A stretch of 64,000 nucleotides of DNA from an uncultured bacterium (GCA_937139605.1 CAKZQG010000044.1:44215-108214), one strand, 5' to 3'; shown: positions 33,347-43,369, counted from the first letter of the stretch. Translations and numbers: made by a program. The notes: generated by a model not told the origin, from the letters alone.

Positions 33347-34204
33347 TTATCTAGAATAAATAGAAGAAGATATAATAAATTCCTTAATAGCCTGAGCGGC
33401 TAAAACAGCAGTATTATATTTAGGGTAATCTAAAAAAGGATTAACTTCAACTACATCAAATGCAATAACCATATATTCACTTAAGATCCTAAGGATATTT
33501 ATGAAATCGTTAAAATGAGCGCCATCATAAACTGGATTAGAAACAGCCGGTGCTATAGATGGATCAAAGAAATCTATATCCAATGAAAGATAAATATATT
33601 TACTATTTAAATTCTTTAATGCTTCTTTTAAATAATTTATATTAGCTAAATCTATGTTAATTACATTAGAAAAGAAGAATCCTTTTTCAAAATCATCTAA
33701 AGTTCTAACTCCTATTGAAATAATATTATTAGTATGTTCAGATATTCTTCTAAGGACATTCGCGTGAGAATAAATCTGATTTAAGTATTTATCGTGGCAA
33801 TCTGCATGAGCATCTAAATGAATATAAGCAACATCTTTAAATATATCTTTTATTGCTAAGAAAGTAGCAATAGTAACACTATGGTCTCCTCCTAAAAAAA
33901 TATACCTCTTTTTAATATCGATCAAAACGTTTTTTAAATTTTTATAAATATTATGAACAGTTTTATCATTATTTTCGTCAAGTTTAATAAAAATATCACC
34001 TAAATCAAATAAATTTATTTCTTCTAAAGATTTTGAAAAATAGAAACTAAAGGTCTCAATTAATTCCGAATAATTTCTAATATAATATGGAGCTTTAAAA
34101 GAACCTAATCTACTATTAATATATCCCTCATAAGGAATACCTATTATTAAATAATTTGATTGTTCTAGATTACTATAGTTTCTTAAAAATGGGAATATAT
34201 GCAT
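33347..34204 (-). CDS. speB: Ureohydrolase, agmatinase type
   Basis: The 285-residue binuclear-manganese enzyme has all metal motifs: LGGDHSV, YIHLDAHADCHD and SLDIDFFDPSIAPAVSNP, plus VVEVNPFLD near the C-terminus. The HADC.D and DIDFFDPSIAP variants fit agmatinase and related guanidino hydrolases better than arginase; agmatine would give putrescine and urea. Arginine decarboxylase is not nearby. It follows the helical protein gene by 3 bp and precedes fumC. Confidence 0.88.
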   Translation of the reverse strand: MHIFPFLRNYSNLEQSNYLIIGIPYEGYINSRLGSFKAPYYIRNYSELIETFSFYFSKSLEEINLFDLGDIFIKLDENNDKTVHNIYKNLKNVLIDIKKRYIFLGGDHSVTIATFLAIKDIFKDVAYIHLDAHADCHDKYLNQIYSHANVLRRISEHTNNIISIGVRTLDDFEKGFFFSNVINIDLANINYLKEALKNLNSKYIYLSLDIDFFDPSIAPAVSNPVYDGAHFNDFINILRILSEYMVIAFDVVEVNPFLDYPKYNTAVLAAQAIKEFIISSSIYSR

Positions 34205-34207
34205 AGT

Positions 34208-35410
34208 TTATTTTATTATAAGAAGTTTTTTATTAGAAATGTCTTTTAATATATCTTCATTTAGTTCTTTGTTATTGTTAATATATTCTTGAATATTAAC
34301 TTCTTTAAGGTACTGCTCTAAATTATTAAATAGTTGTTGATTTTCTAATACTTTAAAAGCTAAGAATTTAGAGATAGTTATTAGTGAAGGAGAAAGCAGA
34401 TATCTATCGGCGATAAAAAACGCTTTCCAAGCATATTTTAAAGCTAATTTATAATTATCTGGATATAAACTCATATATTTTATAATGTAATCTTTATATA
34501 AGCTCAAAAACAAAGCATTATAATTAAATAGATTATCTAATTCTAAATAAACTTGTTCAACATGTTTTTTTATTTCTATTAATCTTTTTTCAGCATTAGA
34601 TTTTTTAGTTCTCTTTTTAATAATATTTTTAGAATCCAAGTAATTTTTTAAGTATTTCGAATGATTCTTTTCTATTTTTTTTAAAAAATCTAAATTTTTT
34701 ATAACAAATTGATAATAATTTTCTTTAACTTCTTGTAGATCTATATAATTTATAAAAGATTGAACTATATCTAAAAAAGCGGATAATATTTCTTTTATTT
34801 TATCCAAGTTATAATTTTGATATATAGAAATAGTAGTCATTAAAATAAGAGATTCTATTAAAATAGAAATTAATTCTTTTATATTTGATTCTTGTTCTTC
34901 GGTTATTTCCTTAACCAAGTAATCTAAGATATTAAGAGAAACATCAAATTTTCTTCTATAAAACGCTAATTTAGCTATAATTAAATAAATCCTTAAAGTA
35001 TAAATATAAAGTTCTGTTTTATTTTCTTTATTATTATTATTACGTTTTAGGTAAATAGATAAATAATTAAAAGCTCTAACTGCAAAAGCCTGCGCTTTAT
35101 TATATTTTTTCAATTCTAGGTAAATTTTTGATATCATATAACATAACTGAGATCTTGTAAATAAGTCATCTACATTTTTAAAAATTCTCTTAAAAACCCA
35201 TCTTATTTCATTATTCAAATTCCATTTTACATAATTATTAACTTCCAAAACAAAATTCAAATATAATGGCACATAATTATACAAATAATTTTGTTCTATT
35301 ATTTTTTTTATCAATTTTAAATATAAAGTAACTACTTCAGCAGTAGTAGGTAAAAACAGTATCAATTTTTCTAAATTTATTATAATTGACAAAAATTCGT
35401 TTCTTAGCAT
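34208..35410 (-). CDS. Unidentified helical (TPR-like) protein
   Basis: A 400-residue soluble all-alpha protein of paired helices (for example SQLCYMISKIYLELKKYNKAQAFAVRAFNYLSIYL), which looks like TPR units: small residue positions and Y/A spacing are consistent, but most repeats are too diverged to count. There is no signal peptide or membrane segment. It is packed 6 bp after the GH57 gene and 3 bp before speB, so it is probably cotranscribed with both. Role unknown; scaffolding is a guess. Confidence 0.75.
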   Translation of the reverse strand: MLRNEFLSIIINLEKLILFLPTTAEVVTLYLKLIKKIIEQNYLYNYVPLYLNFVLEVNNYVKWNLNNEIRWVFKRIFKNVDDLFTRSQLCYMISKIYLELKKYNKAQAFAVRAFNYLSIYLKRNNNNKENKTELYIYTLRIYLIIAKLAFYRRKFDVSLNILDYLVKEITEEQESNIKELISILIESLILMTTISIYQNYNLDKIKEILSAFLDIVQSFINYIDLQEVKENYYQFVIKNLDFLKKIEKNHSKYLKNYLDSKNIIKKRTKKSNAEKRLIEIKKHVEQVYLELDNLFNYNALFLSLYKDYIIKYMSLYPDNYKLALKYAWKAFFIADRYLLSPSLITISKFLAFKVLENQQLFNNLEQYLKEVNIQEYINNNKELNEDILKDISNKKLLIIK

Positions 35411-35416
35411 ATATTA

Positions 35417-37033
35417 TTAATTTTTTAAAATAACTTGCTTAAATTCATTTACATTTATATTAAAGAATTTATAAGGATGAGAATTAATATTATTAAAATA
35501 ATTGGGATTATATTGATTATTTTTAATGGTATTTAAAATAGAGATTAAATTAGAGATATGTTGTTTAAAGCGATAATGCCCATAAGGGGAAACTTGGCCA
35601 GTAAATACGATAAACGGCCAATCACTACATTGCGCTTGTAAAATCTCATATAAAGCACAACTTAATAACTCGTTGTTATTACTATCATTTTTTATTAAAT
35701 CAATCAATTCTTGGGAATTAATATTAATATGACGATACATATAATCTACACTACCATTAAGCCAGTATTCATAATATCCTTTCCAACCCCAACTACTACT
35801 ATTAGGTTCTATTATGTCTAAATTAAAATTACTTTCTTTTAGCATACTTAAATACTTAGACGGAGTAGATAAAGAAACTAAATAATTGGGATTTTCGTTA
35901 ATAAGTTTAATAATATTTTTAATAAAGTAAGGTCCTTCATACCACCAATGTCCAAATAACTCAGTATCATACATAGCAGTAATAGCTAAAGGTACATTTA
36001 ATTTTAACTTATCTTGCCAATATTCGCATTGTCTTTCTCTGTTAAATATAAAATTACTTGCATGTTCTAATGACTTTTTCAAAGCTAAATCAGGATCATA
36101 TACTTCTTTTTTAGATAACTCTACATCAGCCCCAGTTATCCTGTAATACTTATACCCTGTATCAACTCTAGTACCACTTTCATGGATATAGTTTTTAATA
36201 TAATCAAAATCCAAGTCAAAACCGATATCTCTATAGAATTCTCTATAAAAGAAATCACCGGGATAACCTTCTTTAGCCGACCAAACCTGTTTAGAAGACT
36301 CCCTATCTCTTCCAAAAACAACCAACCCCCCCTTAGTTAAATAAGGAATAAAAGTCCCATATTTAACCTTACTTCTGCTAAAAAGTATCCCATGATATTC
36401 TAAAAAAGTGTATTCTATTTTATATTTAACTAGAAGTTTATCAAGTTCTTGATAGTAAGCGCATTCAGGGAGCCACATCCCTTTAGGCTCAAACCCAAAA
36501 TATCTTATAAAATTATCTACTGCCTTATAAATCTGATATTCTAATAACTTTATATTAGATTCTTCAAACATATAAAAAGGAGAAATACAATGAGTTAAAT
36601 TACTTGTAATAATTTCAATTTTATTTTGATAAGCTAAATCTTTAAATCCTTTTAAGATATCTCCATTTAGTTCGTTAAATCTATTAAAAACTTTTAAGTA
36701 ATTATCATAAATAAATTTAGCAGGTTTGTAAAAAATAGAGTGTTTAGTTCTTTCTAATTCTTTTTCTCCTAATTCTATTGTTTTCTTTAAATCTTTATAT
36801 ATTCTTTCTTTGAAAAAGTCGTTAGTAAGCATAGCTAATAAAGTTCCAGAGAAACTAAAAGTAATAGATATATTAAAATCTTTTGATTCTTCTAAAGCTA
36901 ATAATAAAGGGATATAACTATTTTTAACAGCTTCAAACAGCCATCTCTCTTCTAAAGATTCATTATATTCCGGATGGTATATAAAAGGCAAATGAGAATG
37001 TAAAACAAATAAAATTATTCCTTTTTTATACAT
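35417..37033 (-). CDS. GH57 1,4-alpha-glucan branching enzyme
   Basis: The 538-residue protein is a GH57 glycosidase of the branching-enzyme group (TK1436/TTHA1902 type) that introduces alpha-1,6 branches into glycogen. It starts FVLHSHLPFI with the GH57 HSHLP motif, has nucleophile Glu190 in GMWLPECAYY and acid Asp356 in AMYDTELFGHWWYEG, and the C-terminal QCSDWPFIVFTG helical domain typical of the family. AAGGGGGG Shine-Dalgarno. It is cytoplasmic. No glycogen synthase lies near; amylase-type family members are the alternative but the WYEGP region favours branching. Confidence 0.92.
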   Translation of the reverse strand: MYKKGIILFVLHSHLPFIYHPEYNESLEERWLFEAVKNSYIPLLLALEESKDFNISITFSFSGTLLAMLTNDFFKERIYKDLKKTIELGEKELERTKHSIFYKPAKFIYDNYLKVFNRFNELNGDILKGFKDLAYQNKIEIITSNLTHCISPFYMFEESNIKLLEYQIYKAVDNFIRYFGFEPKGMWLPECAYYQELDKLLVKYKIEYTFLEYHGILFSRSKVKYGTFIPYLTKGGLVVFGRDRESSKQVWSAKEGYPGDFFYREFYRDIGFDLDFDYIKNYIHESGTRVDTGYKYYRITGADVELSKKEVYDPDLALKKSLEHASNFIFNRERQCEYWQDKLKLNVPLAITAMYDTELFGHWWYEGPYFIKNIIKLINENPNYLVSLSTPSKYLSMLKESNFNLDIIEPNSSSWGWKGYYEYWLNGSVDYMYRHININSQELIDLIKNDSNNNELLSCALYEILQAQCSDWPFIVFTGQVSPYGHYRFKQHISNLISILNTIKNNQYNPNYFNNINSHPYKFFNINVNEFKQVILKN

Positions 37034-37072
37034 CTATTATAACCCCCCTTGATTAAATAATTTTTAAAAACA

Positions 37073-37237
37073 CTAATATAATTTTATAAAAATTAATTTA
37101 ATAACAACTTTTAATCCAAAGTAAATTATCCTAAATAAATCTATAATTTTTTCAAAAAAAATAGTAATAAAATCTACAAAATTTCTTTTTTTAGCTTCTA
37201 ATAAAGATTTTTCCAAAAATTCCTTAAACTCCTCCAT
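37073..37237 (-). CDS. Possible 54-residue membrane protein
   Basis: A short frame between the M14 peptidase and GH57 genes encodes MEEFKEFLEKSLLEAKKRNF followed by a hydrophobic helix (IIDLFRIIYFGLKVVIKLIFI). It begins 14 bp after the M14 stop and fills the otherwise empty 217-bp gap on the same strand. No Shine-Dalgarno precedes the ATG, though GGAGGAG lies immediately after it. It may be a small membrane protein or chance. Confidence 0.4.
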   Translation of the reverse strand: MEEFKEFLEKSLLEAKKRNFVDFITIFFEKIIDLFRIIYFGLKVVIKLIFIKLY

Positions 37238-37250
37238 AATTTAAATACAT

Positions 37251-38531
37251 TTATTTAATATATAAAACTTTCAAAGGGAGTTTCTTTAATTTATAATAAT
37301 TCATAGGTAAAATATCAAAATTAAATAAACTTTCTTTAGAATTAGGATCTAATAAATAAAACGATAATAAACTAAATGGAATAATAATACTATTATTTAA
37401 TTCATTATAAATTGAATTCTTAGCTAATATTTGGTTTTTATATATTTCAAAATCAACATAAATTAATCCCTTAAGTCCAGCTTTATCTAAATCTATATTA
37501 ACCTCTTTTATATTATATTCTACTAAATTATATTTATCTAAATTCTCTATCCTTTCAAAATAATAATACCTAATTTTATTTAAATTTAAATATTTTTTCA
37601 AGATATCAATATTATCATAATTTTTATCAAATAAATAATACATTTTAAAGTTATATTCAATTTCAGACATAGCAATTTTATATTCCCTTAATATTTTTAA
37701 GTAATTTTTTAAATTAGAAAAAAAATAATAATAAACTTTATAAGTAATATCTTTTTTATTTTGTTTATTAACAGTCTCAAATAAGACGGTAGGGATTTTT
37801 CGGATTATTCCATAATTCCTTAAAATAGAAACATAATCATATCCCCCAATATTTTCATTTATATAATATTTTGAGATATTTATATTATAATTTTGATATA
37901 ATTGATTAAAGATAAGATTTTGATTATCCTTAATTTTATTTTCAATTTCAAATATCTTTTTTAATTTATTAGTATCATAAATTATGTCATAAGTTTTTAA
38001 AAATTTTAATAAGAATTTAGAATAAAATCCGTTAGAATACATAAAATCTATATTATTTCTATAAGAAGCTTCATGTAAATCCAAAATAAGATCAATATCA
38101 TAATCATTTAACAAACTTAATATTAACTTAGAGCTATTAGAAAATAAAGAGATATAAGTTCTATTAGGATCAATTTTTTCTAAGGAATACCTAGTTTTAT
38201 TTTCTAACCTATACTTACTAGGTTTTAATACAATAACATAATTAGCATATGAAAATTCCTTATTAAAATAACCATTATATAAAAATTGATTAATAATATC
38301 AGAAGGTAATCCTTCATCTCCATGGACACTACAATTTATTAAAACAGTATATTCACTTTTATTATCAACATAATAAACTAAACTATCTTCATCATTTTTT
38401 ATCAATAATATATCAGCATAACTACATTCAAATAAAAAAATAATTATAAAAAAAATCACTTCAAAGAAAATAAAAGCTTTATAAATTAGTTTAAATCTAT
38501 TAAAAAATAAAAAAAATAAAAAATTAATCAT
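37251..38531 (-). CDS. Exported M14-family zinc carboxypeptidase-like protein
   Basis: The 426-residue protein has an N-terminal signal anchor (about 15-38) and an M14-type zinc site: His70 and Glu73 in INCSVHGDEG, a His near 154 in DLILDLHEA and the catalytic Glu near 247 in VLFETVNKQ. Arg residues of the substrate site are visible in PNRTY. M14 relatives in the periplasm trim peptidoglycan peptides or other D/L peptides. It lies 14 bp downstream of thrS and ahead of the 54-residue frame. Succinylglutamate desuccinylase-like enzymes are an alternative but would lack a signal anchor. Confidence 0.82.
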   Translation of the reverse strand: MINFLFFLFFNRFKLIYKAFIFFEVIFFIIIFLFECSYADILLIKNDEDSLVYYVDNKSEYTVLINCSVHGDEGLPSDIINQFLYNGYFNKEFSYANYVIVLKPSKYRLENKTRYSLEKIDPNRTYISLFSNSSKLILSLLNDYDIDLILDLHEASYRNNIDFMYSNGFYSKFLLKFLKTYDIIYDTNKLKKIFEIENKIKDNQNLIFNQLYQNYNINISKYYINENIGGYDYVSILRNYGIIRKIPTVLFETVNKQNKKDITYKVYYYFFSNLKNYLKILREYKIAMSEIEYNFKMYYLFDKNYDNIDILKKYLNLNKIRYYYFERIENLDKYNLVEYNIKEVNIDLDKAGLKGLIYVDFEIYKNQILAKNSIYNELNNSIIIPFSLLSFYLLDPNSKESLFNFDILPMNYYKLKKLPLKVLYIK

Positions 38532-38545
38532 TACTTTAAAATAAG

Positions 38546-40477
38546 TTATAAATTCTTAAGTAGATCAAATAAAGTATCCAAATTAGCAGTAATTTTTTCT
38601 TGGGAATGCTTTAATCTAATATTAACAGTATTAGTTTCTTGTTCTTTTTGGCCAATAATAATCATAACAGGAATTTTTAGCTTTTCATATTGCCTTATCT
38701 TATAATTTAAACTATTAGCTTTTAAATCAATTTCTACCCTAAAACCTTTGGATTTAATAATATCATAAACTTTTAAAGAGTACTCATTAAATTTATCGGA
38801 TATAGGAAGTATAACTATTTGTAAAGGAGCTAACCAAAATGGGAATTCTCCATTATAATGCTCAATAAGGATCCCAAAGAATCTTTCAAAAGATCCTAAA
38901 AGAGCTCTATGAATCATAACGGGATAATGCCTAGAATTATCAGAACCTATATAATGGATATTAAATTTCATAGGTAAATTAAAGTCAAGTTGTATAGTAG
39001 AGCATTGCCACTTTCTATCTAAAGAATCTTTTATTTCAATATCTATTTTAGGGCCATAAAAAGCTCCTTCTTTCTCATTAATTTTATAATCAATATTAGA
39101 TTTATTTAAAGCATTTTTAAGTGCGCTTTCTGCTTGATCCCATAATGAAATATCTCCAACAAATTCATCCGGCCTAGTACTTAAATAAACTTCATAATCA
39201 TTAAACCCAAATCTACTTAAAACCTTTTTAGTTAAATCAATTAAATTAATAATTTCCTCTTCAATCTGATCAACAGTACAAAATATATGAGCATCATCTT
39301 GAGTAAATCCTCTAACTCTTAATAACCCATGTAAAACTCCAGATTTCTCATATCTATAAACTGTACCATACTCAGCAATCCTTAAAGGTAAATCCTTATA
39401 ACTTCTTGTTTTTGTTTCAAATATTTTTATATGAAATGGGCAATTCATAGGTTTTAAAACAAATTCTTGATTTTCTTCAACCTTCATAATAGGGAACATA
39501 TATTTATGATAAACTTGTAAATGTCCACTTATCTCCCATAACTTAGAATTAGCTATATGAGGAGTTCTAACAAACAAGTAGTTATTTTGTTCTAGTAGTT
39601 CTCTTAGATATTGTTCAATAATATATCTAATTTTTTCTCCTTTAGGAAGCCATAAAATTAATCCACTACCTATGTCTTCATTAATTTCAAATAATTCTAA
39701 AGCAGGTCCTAAGATTCTATGATCTCTTTTTTTAGCTTCTTCTCTTTTTTTAATGAACTCTTCTAATTCTTGTTTGCTAAAGAAAGCGGTTCCATAGATT
39801 CTAGTTAACATTTTATTTTTTTCATCACCTTTCCAATAAGCACCACTTAAATTTAACAACTTAAAATTCTTTAAATAAGAGGTATTTAAAACATGTGGAC
39901 CTCTACATAAATCAACAAACTCCCCTTGCCTATAAATAGAAACTACTTCTTCATTTATATCCTCTTTTAATAATTCAACTTTATAGGATTCATTTAAATT
40001 AGTAAATAACTCAATTGCTTCATTTTTAGATAATTCTTGTCTTATAATTGGTAGTTTTTCATTAACTATTTTTCTCATTTCTTGTTCAATTTTTTCTAAA
40101 TCTTTTTCACTAATAGATTGATTAAAATCTATATCATAATAAAAGCCGATATCAATAGGAGGTCCGATAGTTATTTTAGCATCTTTATATAGTCTTTTAA
40201 CAGCTTGTGCTAATAAGTGAGCAGTACTATGTCTTAAAACCTCTAACGCTTCATTATCTCCTTCTAATTTCAATTCAATTTTATCTATATTATTATCAAT
40301 AACATAAGTTAAATCAACTAATTTAGAGTTTCCATCTTTGAAATATACTTTAGCAACTATTACCTTATTAACATCAACATCAATTTTATTGCTATTTTTT
40401 AATTCTTTTATAATTTCAACAATAGGTTTATTATAAAATTCAGATGAATTTGGGATTAATTTAGTATCAATTAACAT
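38546..40477 (-). CDS. thrS: Threonyl-tRNA synthetase
   Basis: The 643-residue class II synthetase has an N-terminal TGS domain, the editing domain with RHSTAHLLAQAVKRLY and the Zn-binding catalytic core: LKPMNCPFHIK (Zn Cys), motif 2 LHGLLRVRGFTQDDAHIF and motif 3 MIHRALLGSFERF. The anticodon-binding domain is PLQIVILPIS. The start is the ATG at 40477; a GTG four codons earlier belongs to the Shine-Dalgarno GGGGTGG (8-nt spacing). No T-box leader fits the short upstream gap. infC, usually the next gene, is 29 kb away. Confidence 0.96.
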   Translation of the reverse strand: MLIDTKLIPNSSEFYNKPIVEIIKELKNSNKIDVDVNKVIVAKVYFKDGNSKLVDLTYVIDNNIDKIELKLEGDNEALEVLRHSTAHLLAQAVKRLYKDAKITIGPPIDIGFYYDIDFNQSISEKDLEKIEQEMRKIVNEKLPIIRQELSKNEAIELFTNLNESYKVELLKEDINEEVVSIYRQGEFVDLCRGPHVLNTSYLKNFKLLNLSGAYWKGDEKNKMLTRIYGTAFFSKQELEEFIKKREEAKKRDHRILGPALELFEINEDIGSGLILWLPKGEKIRYIIEQYLRELLEQNNYLFVRTPHIANSKLWEISGHLQVYHKYMFPIMKVEENQEFVLKPMNCPFHIKIFETKTRSYKDLPLRIAEYGTVYRYEKSGVLHGLLRVRGFTQDDAHIFCTVDQIEEEIINLIDLTKKVLSRFGFNDYEVYLSTRPDEFVGDISLWDQAESALKNALNKSNIDYKINEKEGAFYGPKIDIEIKDSLDRKWQCSTIQLDFNLPMKFNIHYIGSDNSRHYPVMIHRALLGSFERFFGILIEHYNGEFPFWLAPLQIVILPISDKFNEYSLKVYDIIKSKGFRVEIDLKANSLNYKIRQYEKLKIPVMIIIGQKEQETNTVNIRLKHSQEKITANLDTLFDLLKNL

Positions 40478-40547
40478 AAATTTTTCCACCCCATAAAAAT
40501 ATTTTTTTAGATAATTTTAACCAAACTCAATTAAATTGAAATAAAAA

Positions 40548-41021
40548 TTAATCTTGAATAACTTTTATTTCATATTGAATATCGACAGCTTTTTTGAGCA
40601 TATTACTAACAGAGCAGTATTTTTCATAAGATAATTTAACAGCTTTTTCCAAGTTTTCGTATTTAAGATCTTTACCTTTAAATTGATAAATTAATTTAAT
40701 AGAAGTAAAAACCTTAGGGTGTTCTTGAGCTCTAATTCCTTCAAAAAATACCCTAAAATCGGTAACATTTTCTCTCATTTTTTTTATAATAGAGATGACA
40801 TCCATAGCAGTACATCCGATTAATGCAATAGATAATAGTTCCATAGGGGAGTTAGCACTTTCAAATCCCCCAACATCTTTTTTACTATCTAAAACAATCG
40901 CATGATTACTATTAGAAACTGCTACAAATCTTAATCCCTCTTGATATATAATCTCACTTTTAATGATATTTTTATTATCCATATTTTCATTATCTTTAGT
41001 ATTGTTAGTTTTTTGATTCAT
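40548..41021 (-). CDS. OsmC/Ohr-family protein
   Basis: The 157-residue OsmC-fold protein has an Asn/Asp-rich N-terminus of about 20 residues, then GGFESANSPMELLSIALIGCTAMDVISII with the first redox Cys and KYCSVSNMLKKAVDI with the second. These Cys residues reduce organic hydroperoxides in Ohr/OsmC; the YhfA-like subgroup without a strict peroxidase role is also possible. Shine-Dalgarno TTGGAGG 8 nt before the ATG. It lies between the TPR gene and thrS. Confidence 0.88.
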   Translation of the reverse strand: MNQKTNNTKDNENMDNKNIIKSEIIYQEGLRFVAVSNSNHAIVLDSKKDVGGFESANSPMELLSIALIGCTAMDVISIIKKMRENVTDFRVFFEGIRAQEHPKVFTSIKLIYQFKGKDLKYENLEKAVKLSYEKYCSVSNMLKKAVDIQYEIKVIQD

Positions 41022-41040
41022 AATATAACCTCCAATTCAA

Positions 41041-41060
41041 TTTTTTATTATTTTTTATTA
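41041..41060. repeat. 10-bp tandem duplication at the TPR gene stop codon
   Basis: TTTTTTATTA is repeated at 41041-41050 and 41051-41060; the first copy contains the stop codon (41048-41050) of the TPR gene. It fills the spacer before the OsmC Shine-Dalgarno. Confidence 0.75.
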
Positions 41061-42355
41061 TTTTTAATAATATTTTGGATATCTTTAATTTTAGTAAGAG
41101 CTTTAGCCTTAGAAGTAATATCAAGATATTTATCATAAGCTAATTGAAAATTTTTTAGAGCTTCATCTAAATTATCTAAAGCTAAAAGAATTTCTCCTTT
41201 GAAATAATAATAATCAGGATTATCATCTAATTTTATAGCCAAATTAATATAGTTAAGTGCATTAATAAAATCTTTCTTATTATAATAAATATAAGAGATT
41301 TTGTATAATGCTTCTTTTTTAGTTGGGATAATATTAACTAGCTTTAGATAATAATAAATAGCGTTATCAAAATCTTGATTTTTATAATAATAATCAGCTA
41401 ATTGTTCATAAAAATATGGATCAATATTATCAAATTTACTTATCAAATCTTTTATAATCTCTATTTTTTTATCTTCATCAGATTCAAGATTAATTAAAAG
41501 ATAATAAACCTCTTTATTATTTTTATTTTTAATATTATTAATAAATTCAAGTGCTTTAGATTTATAAAAATCATTAAACGTCATAATATATAAATTATAA
41601 TATAAATCAGCTAATAAAAATAAGATTTCATCATTTTTTAAAATATTATTTCTAAAATCATTAGAATCTTTTAAACTATTAAAAGATAAATCATAGATTT
41701 CTTTCTCAATAATTTGATTTATTTGATTAAAATTATCGAGATTATAGTTATTTTGATAAAAAATAAAAGAATCTTTTAATAAAGTTATTTTCTTTTTCAA
41801 TATAGAGTAATAATTAGTATCAAATTTAATAGAATCTTTAAGATAGTTAAAATAATTAGGGATATTACCATTAAGGTATTCAATATTACTTAATTTTAAA
41901 AATGTATTAGAAATCATTTTTTTTGATGTATCACTAATAGAACCAATATCAGGATTATATAAATTATTGATTAAGGTTAAATAGGACTTTTTAGAACTTT
42001 CAAGATCATTTAAGATAAAAAATGCATCCCCCAAACTTTGTATAAAAAAAGGATTATACTTAGAGATATTAGTCAAAAAATTTTGTTTAAGAAAATCAAT
42101 AGCTTGATTCTCTTTATTTAAATAAATAGCAATTTTAACATAATCATATAGATACTTATTAGCAATAGTTATATTAGATTTAGATTGATTTTGGTATTCT
42201 ATAAAAAATGAGTTATAATCGTTTTTTAATGCTTCTAAATTTTCTAATGCTAAACTTACAAATATATAAAAAAATAAATTCAAAAAAAATAAAACAATAA
42301 AAAGATAAAAAAGATTATATTTTTTAAAAAACCATTTTTTTTGAATATTATTCAT
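41048..42355 (-). CDS. Membrane-anchored TPR protein
   Basis: The 435-residue protein has one N-terminal membrane segment (about residues 14-36) and a helical body. The C-terminal part has clear TPR units: YEQLADYYYKNQDFDNAIYYYLKLVNIIP, EALYKISYIYYNKKDFINALNYINLAIKL and DNPDYYYFKGEILLALDNLDEALKNFQLAY. It is probably a periplasmic or cytoplasmic-face scaffold. It starts 3 bp after the two-module protein gene and belongs to the operon PilZ - small membrane protein - two-module protein - TPR. Confidence 0.85.
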   Translation of the reverse strand: MNNIQKKWFFKKYNLFYLFIVLFFLNLFFYIFVSLALENLEALKNDYNSFFIEYQNQSKSNITIANKYLYDYVKIAIYLNKENQAIDFLKQNFLTNISKYNPFFIQSLGDAFFILNDLESSKKSYLTLINNLYNPDIGSISDTSKKMISNTFLKLSNIEYLNGNIPNYFNYLKDSIKFDTNYYSILKKKITLLKDSFIFYQNNYNLDNFNQINQIIEKEIYDLSFNSLKDSNDFRNNILKNDEILFLLADLYYNLYIMTFNDFYKSKALEFINNIKNKNNKEVYYLLINLESDEDKKIEIIKDLISKFDNIDPYFYEQLADYYYKNQDFDNAIYYYLKLVNIIPTKKEALYKISYIYYNKKDFINALNYINLAIKLDDNPDYYYFKGEILLALDNLDEALKNFQLAYDKYLDITSKAKALTKIKDIQNIIKNNKK

Positions 42356-42358
42356 TTT

Positions 42359-43354
42359 TTATTCAAATTGAGGAATAATGATAATTTTATCTCCTTTGTC
42401 AATAGGTTTATTTCTAATTTTAATACGTTTTAAAAGAGATTCGCTAATAATAACAGAATCAGAGTCTAATTTATCGTCAAATTCTACTTTAACGCCAGTT
42501 AATTTTTCATTATATCCATCTATTTTAATCATTTTAGGAGGTTCCCCAATTACTCTATACCACTCATCAAAAATAACTTTTGAAAGTTTTATAACATTAC
42601 CCCCTACCCCCCAAGATCTAATAGTTTTTACTTCTAATTCTTTAACAGTCATATGAATTTTTTCATTTTCTTCAATAATTTTCTCCATTTTTTTATCTTC
42701 TAATCCTAAAACATTAATTCCAATCCTATTATTATTCAATAATTTTTGGTAAAGTATTTCCTTATAATAATAGAAAGAAGTAATAAGATTACCGTTATTA
42801 AGCATCTCATTTCTGAGAACCAAGTTCCCTCTTTTAATTAAAATAAAATATTGTTGATTCTTAAAAGTTAAGTTCATAATTCCTGTAATATTTTGCTTAG
42901 ATAAAATACTTAATAAATTATCCATATCTTTTTTAGTATTTATAATATTATTCATAATAATGTTTTCAAATTTATAGATATCCATATCTTTTTTAGTATT
43001 TATAATATTATTCATAATAATGTTTTCAAATTTATAGAAAATTCTTAAAACTTCTGAATAATTAACAGGCATAGTATAAACAGTAATTTTATTTTTTTCT
43101 CCATATCTATTTTTAAGGATAATAGGGGAAATTTCTTCCATCTCAAACCCCATAAAAACTACACTAATGATTAATCCCTCATCTATCATTACTACATATT
43201 CTTCATTAAAATCCTCTACATTAATTACAGCTATTCCACTAAATTTATACTTAGACAAATTTTCAAATAAAAAATTGATTTCTCCAATACTATAATATAT
43301 TCCTTCTACACCTTTAGTTAATAAAAAAGTGGCTAAATTTATTTTTCCTAACAT
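42359..43354 (-). CDS. Two-module protein with a recent internal 20-residue duplication
   Basis: A 331-residue cytoplasmic protein of uncertain family. Two similar modules are visible: LFENLSKYKFSGIAVINVEDFNEEYVVMIDEGLI (residues 28-61) and LLSILSKQNITGIMNLTFKNQQYFILIKRGNL (about 144-175). Both read L-SK---S/TGI--- followed by strands, resembling DUF4388-type signalling modules. Between them a 20-residue stretch (ENIIMNN...KKDMD) is present twice, from a perfect 60-bp DNA duplication. The C-terminal 110 residues are a separate beta-rich domain ending GDKIIIIPQFE. It lies between a one-TM protein and the TPR protein, downstream of PilZ. Confidence 0.75.
   Translation of the reverse strand: MLGKINLATFLLTKGVEGIYYSIGEINFLFENLSKYKFSGIAVINVEDFNEEYVVMIDEGLIISVVFMGFEMEEISPIILKNRYGEKNKITVYTMPVNYSEVLRIFYKFENIIMNNIINTKKDMDIYKFENIIMNNIINTKKDMDNLLSILSKQNITGIMNLTFKNQQYFILIKRGNLVLRNEMLNNGNLITSFYYYKEILYQKLLNNNRIGINVLGLEDKKMEKIIEENEKIHMTVKELEVKTIRSWGVGGNVIKLSKVIFDEWYRVIGEPPKMIKIDGYNEKLTGVKVEFDDKLDSDSVIISESLLKRIKIRNKPIDKGDKIIIIPQFE
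42919..43038. repeat. Perfect 60-bp in-frame tandem duplication
   Basis: Bases 42919-42978 are repeated without a single difference at 42979-43038, inside the two-module protein gene. The unit is exactly 20 codons, so the frame is kept. Complete identity points to a recent event. Confidence 0.95.
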
Positions 43355-43369
43355 AAAATTTATATACTA

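Noticed and set aside
42919-43038. Assembly artefact as the cause of the 60-bp duplication
   Set aside because: It cannot be excluded from sequence alone, but similar perfect tandem duplications at many other sites make a biological origin more likely; kept as a finding.
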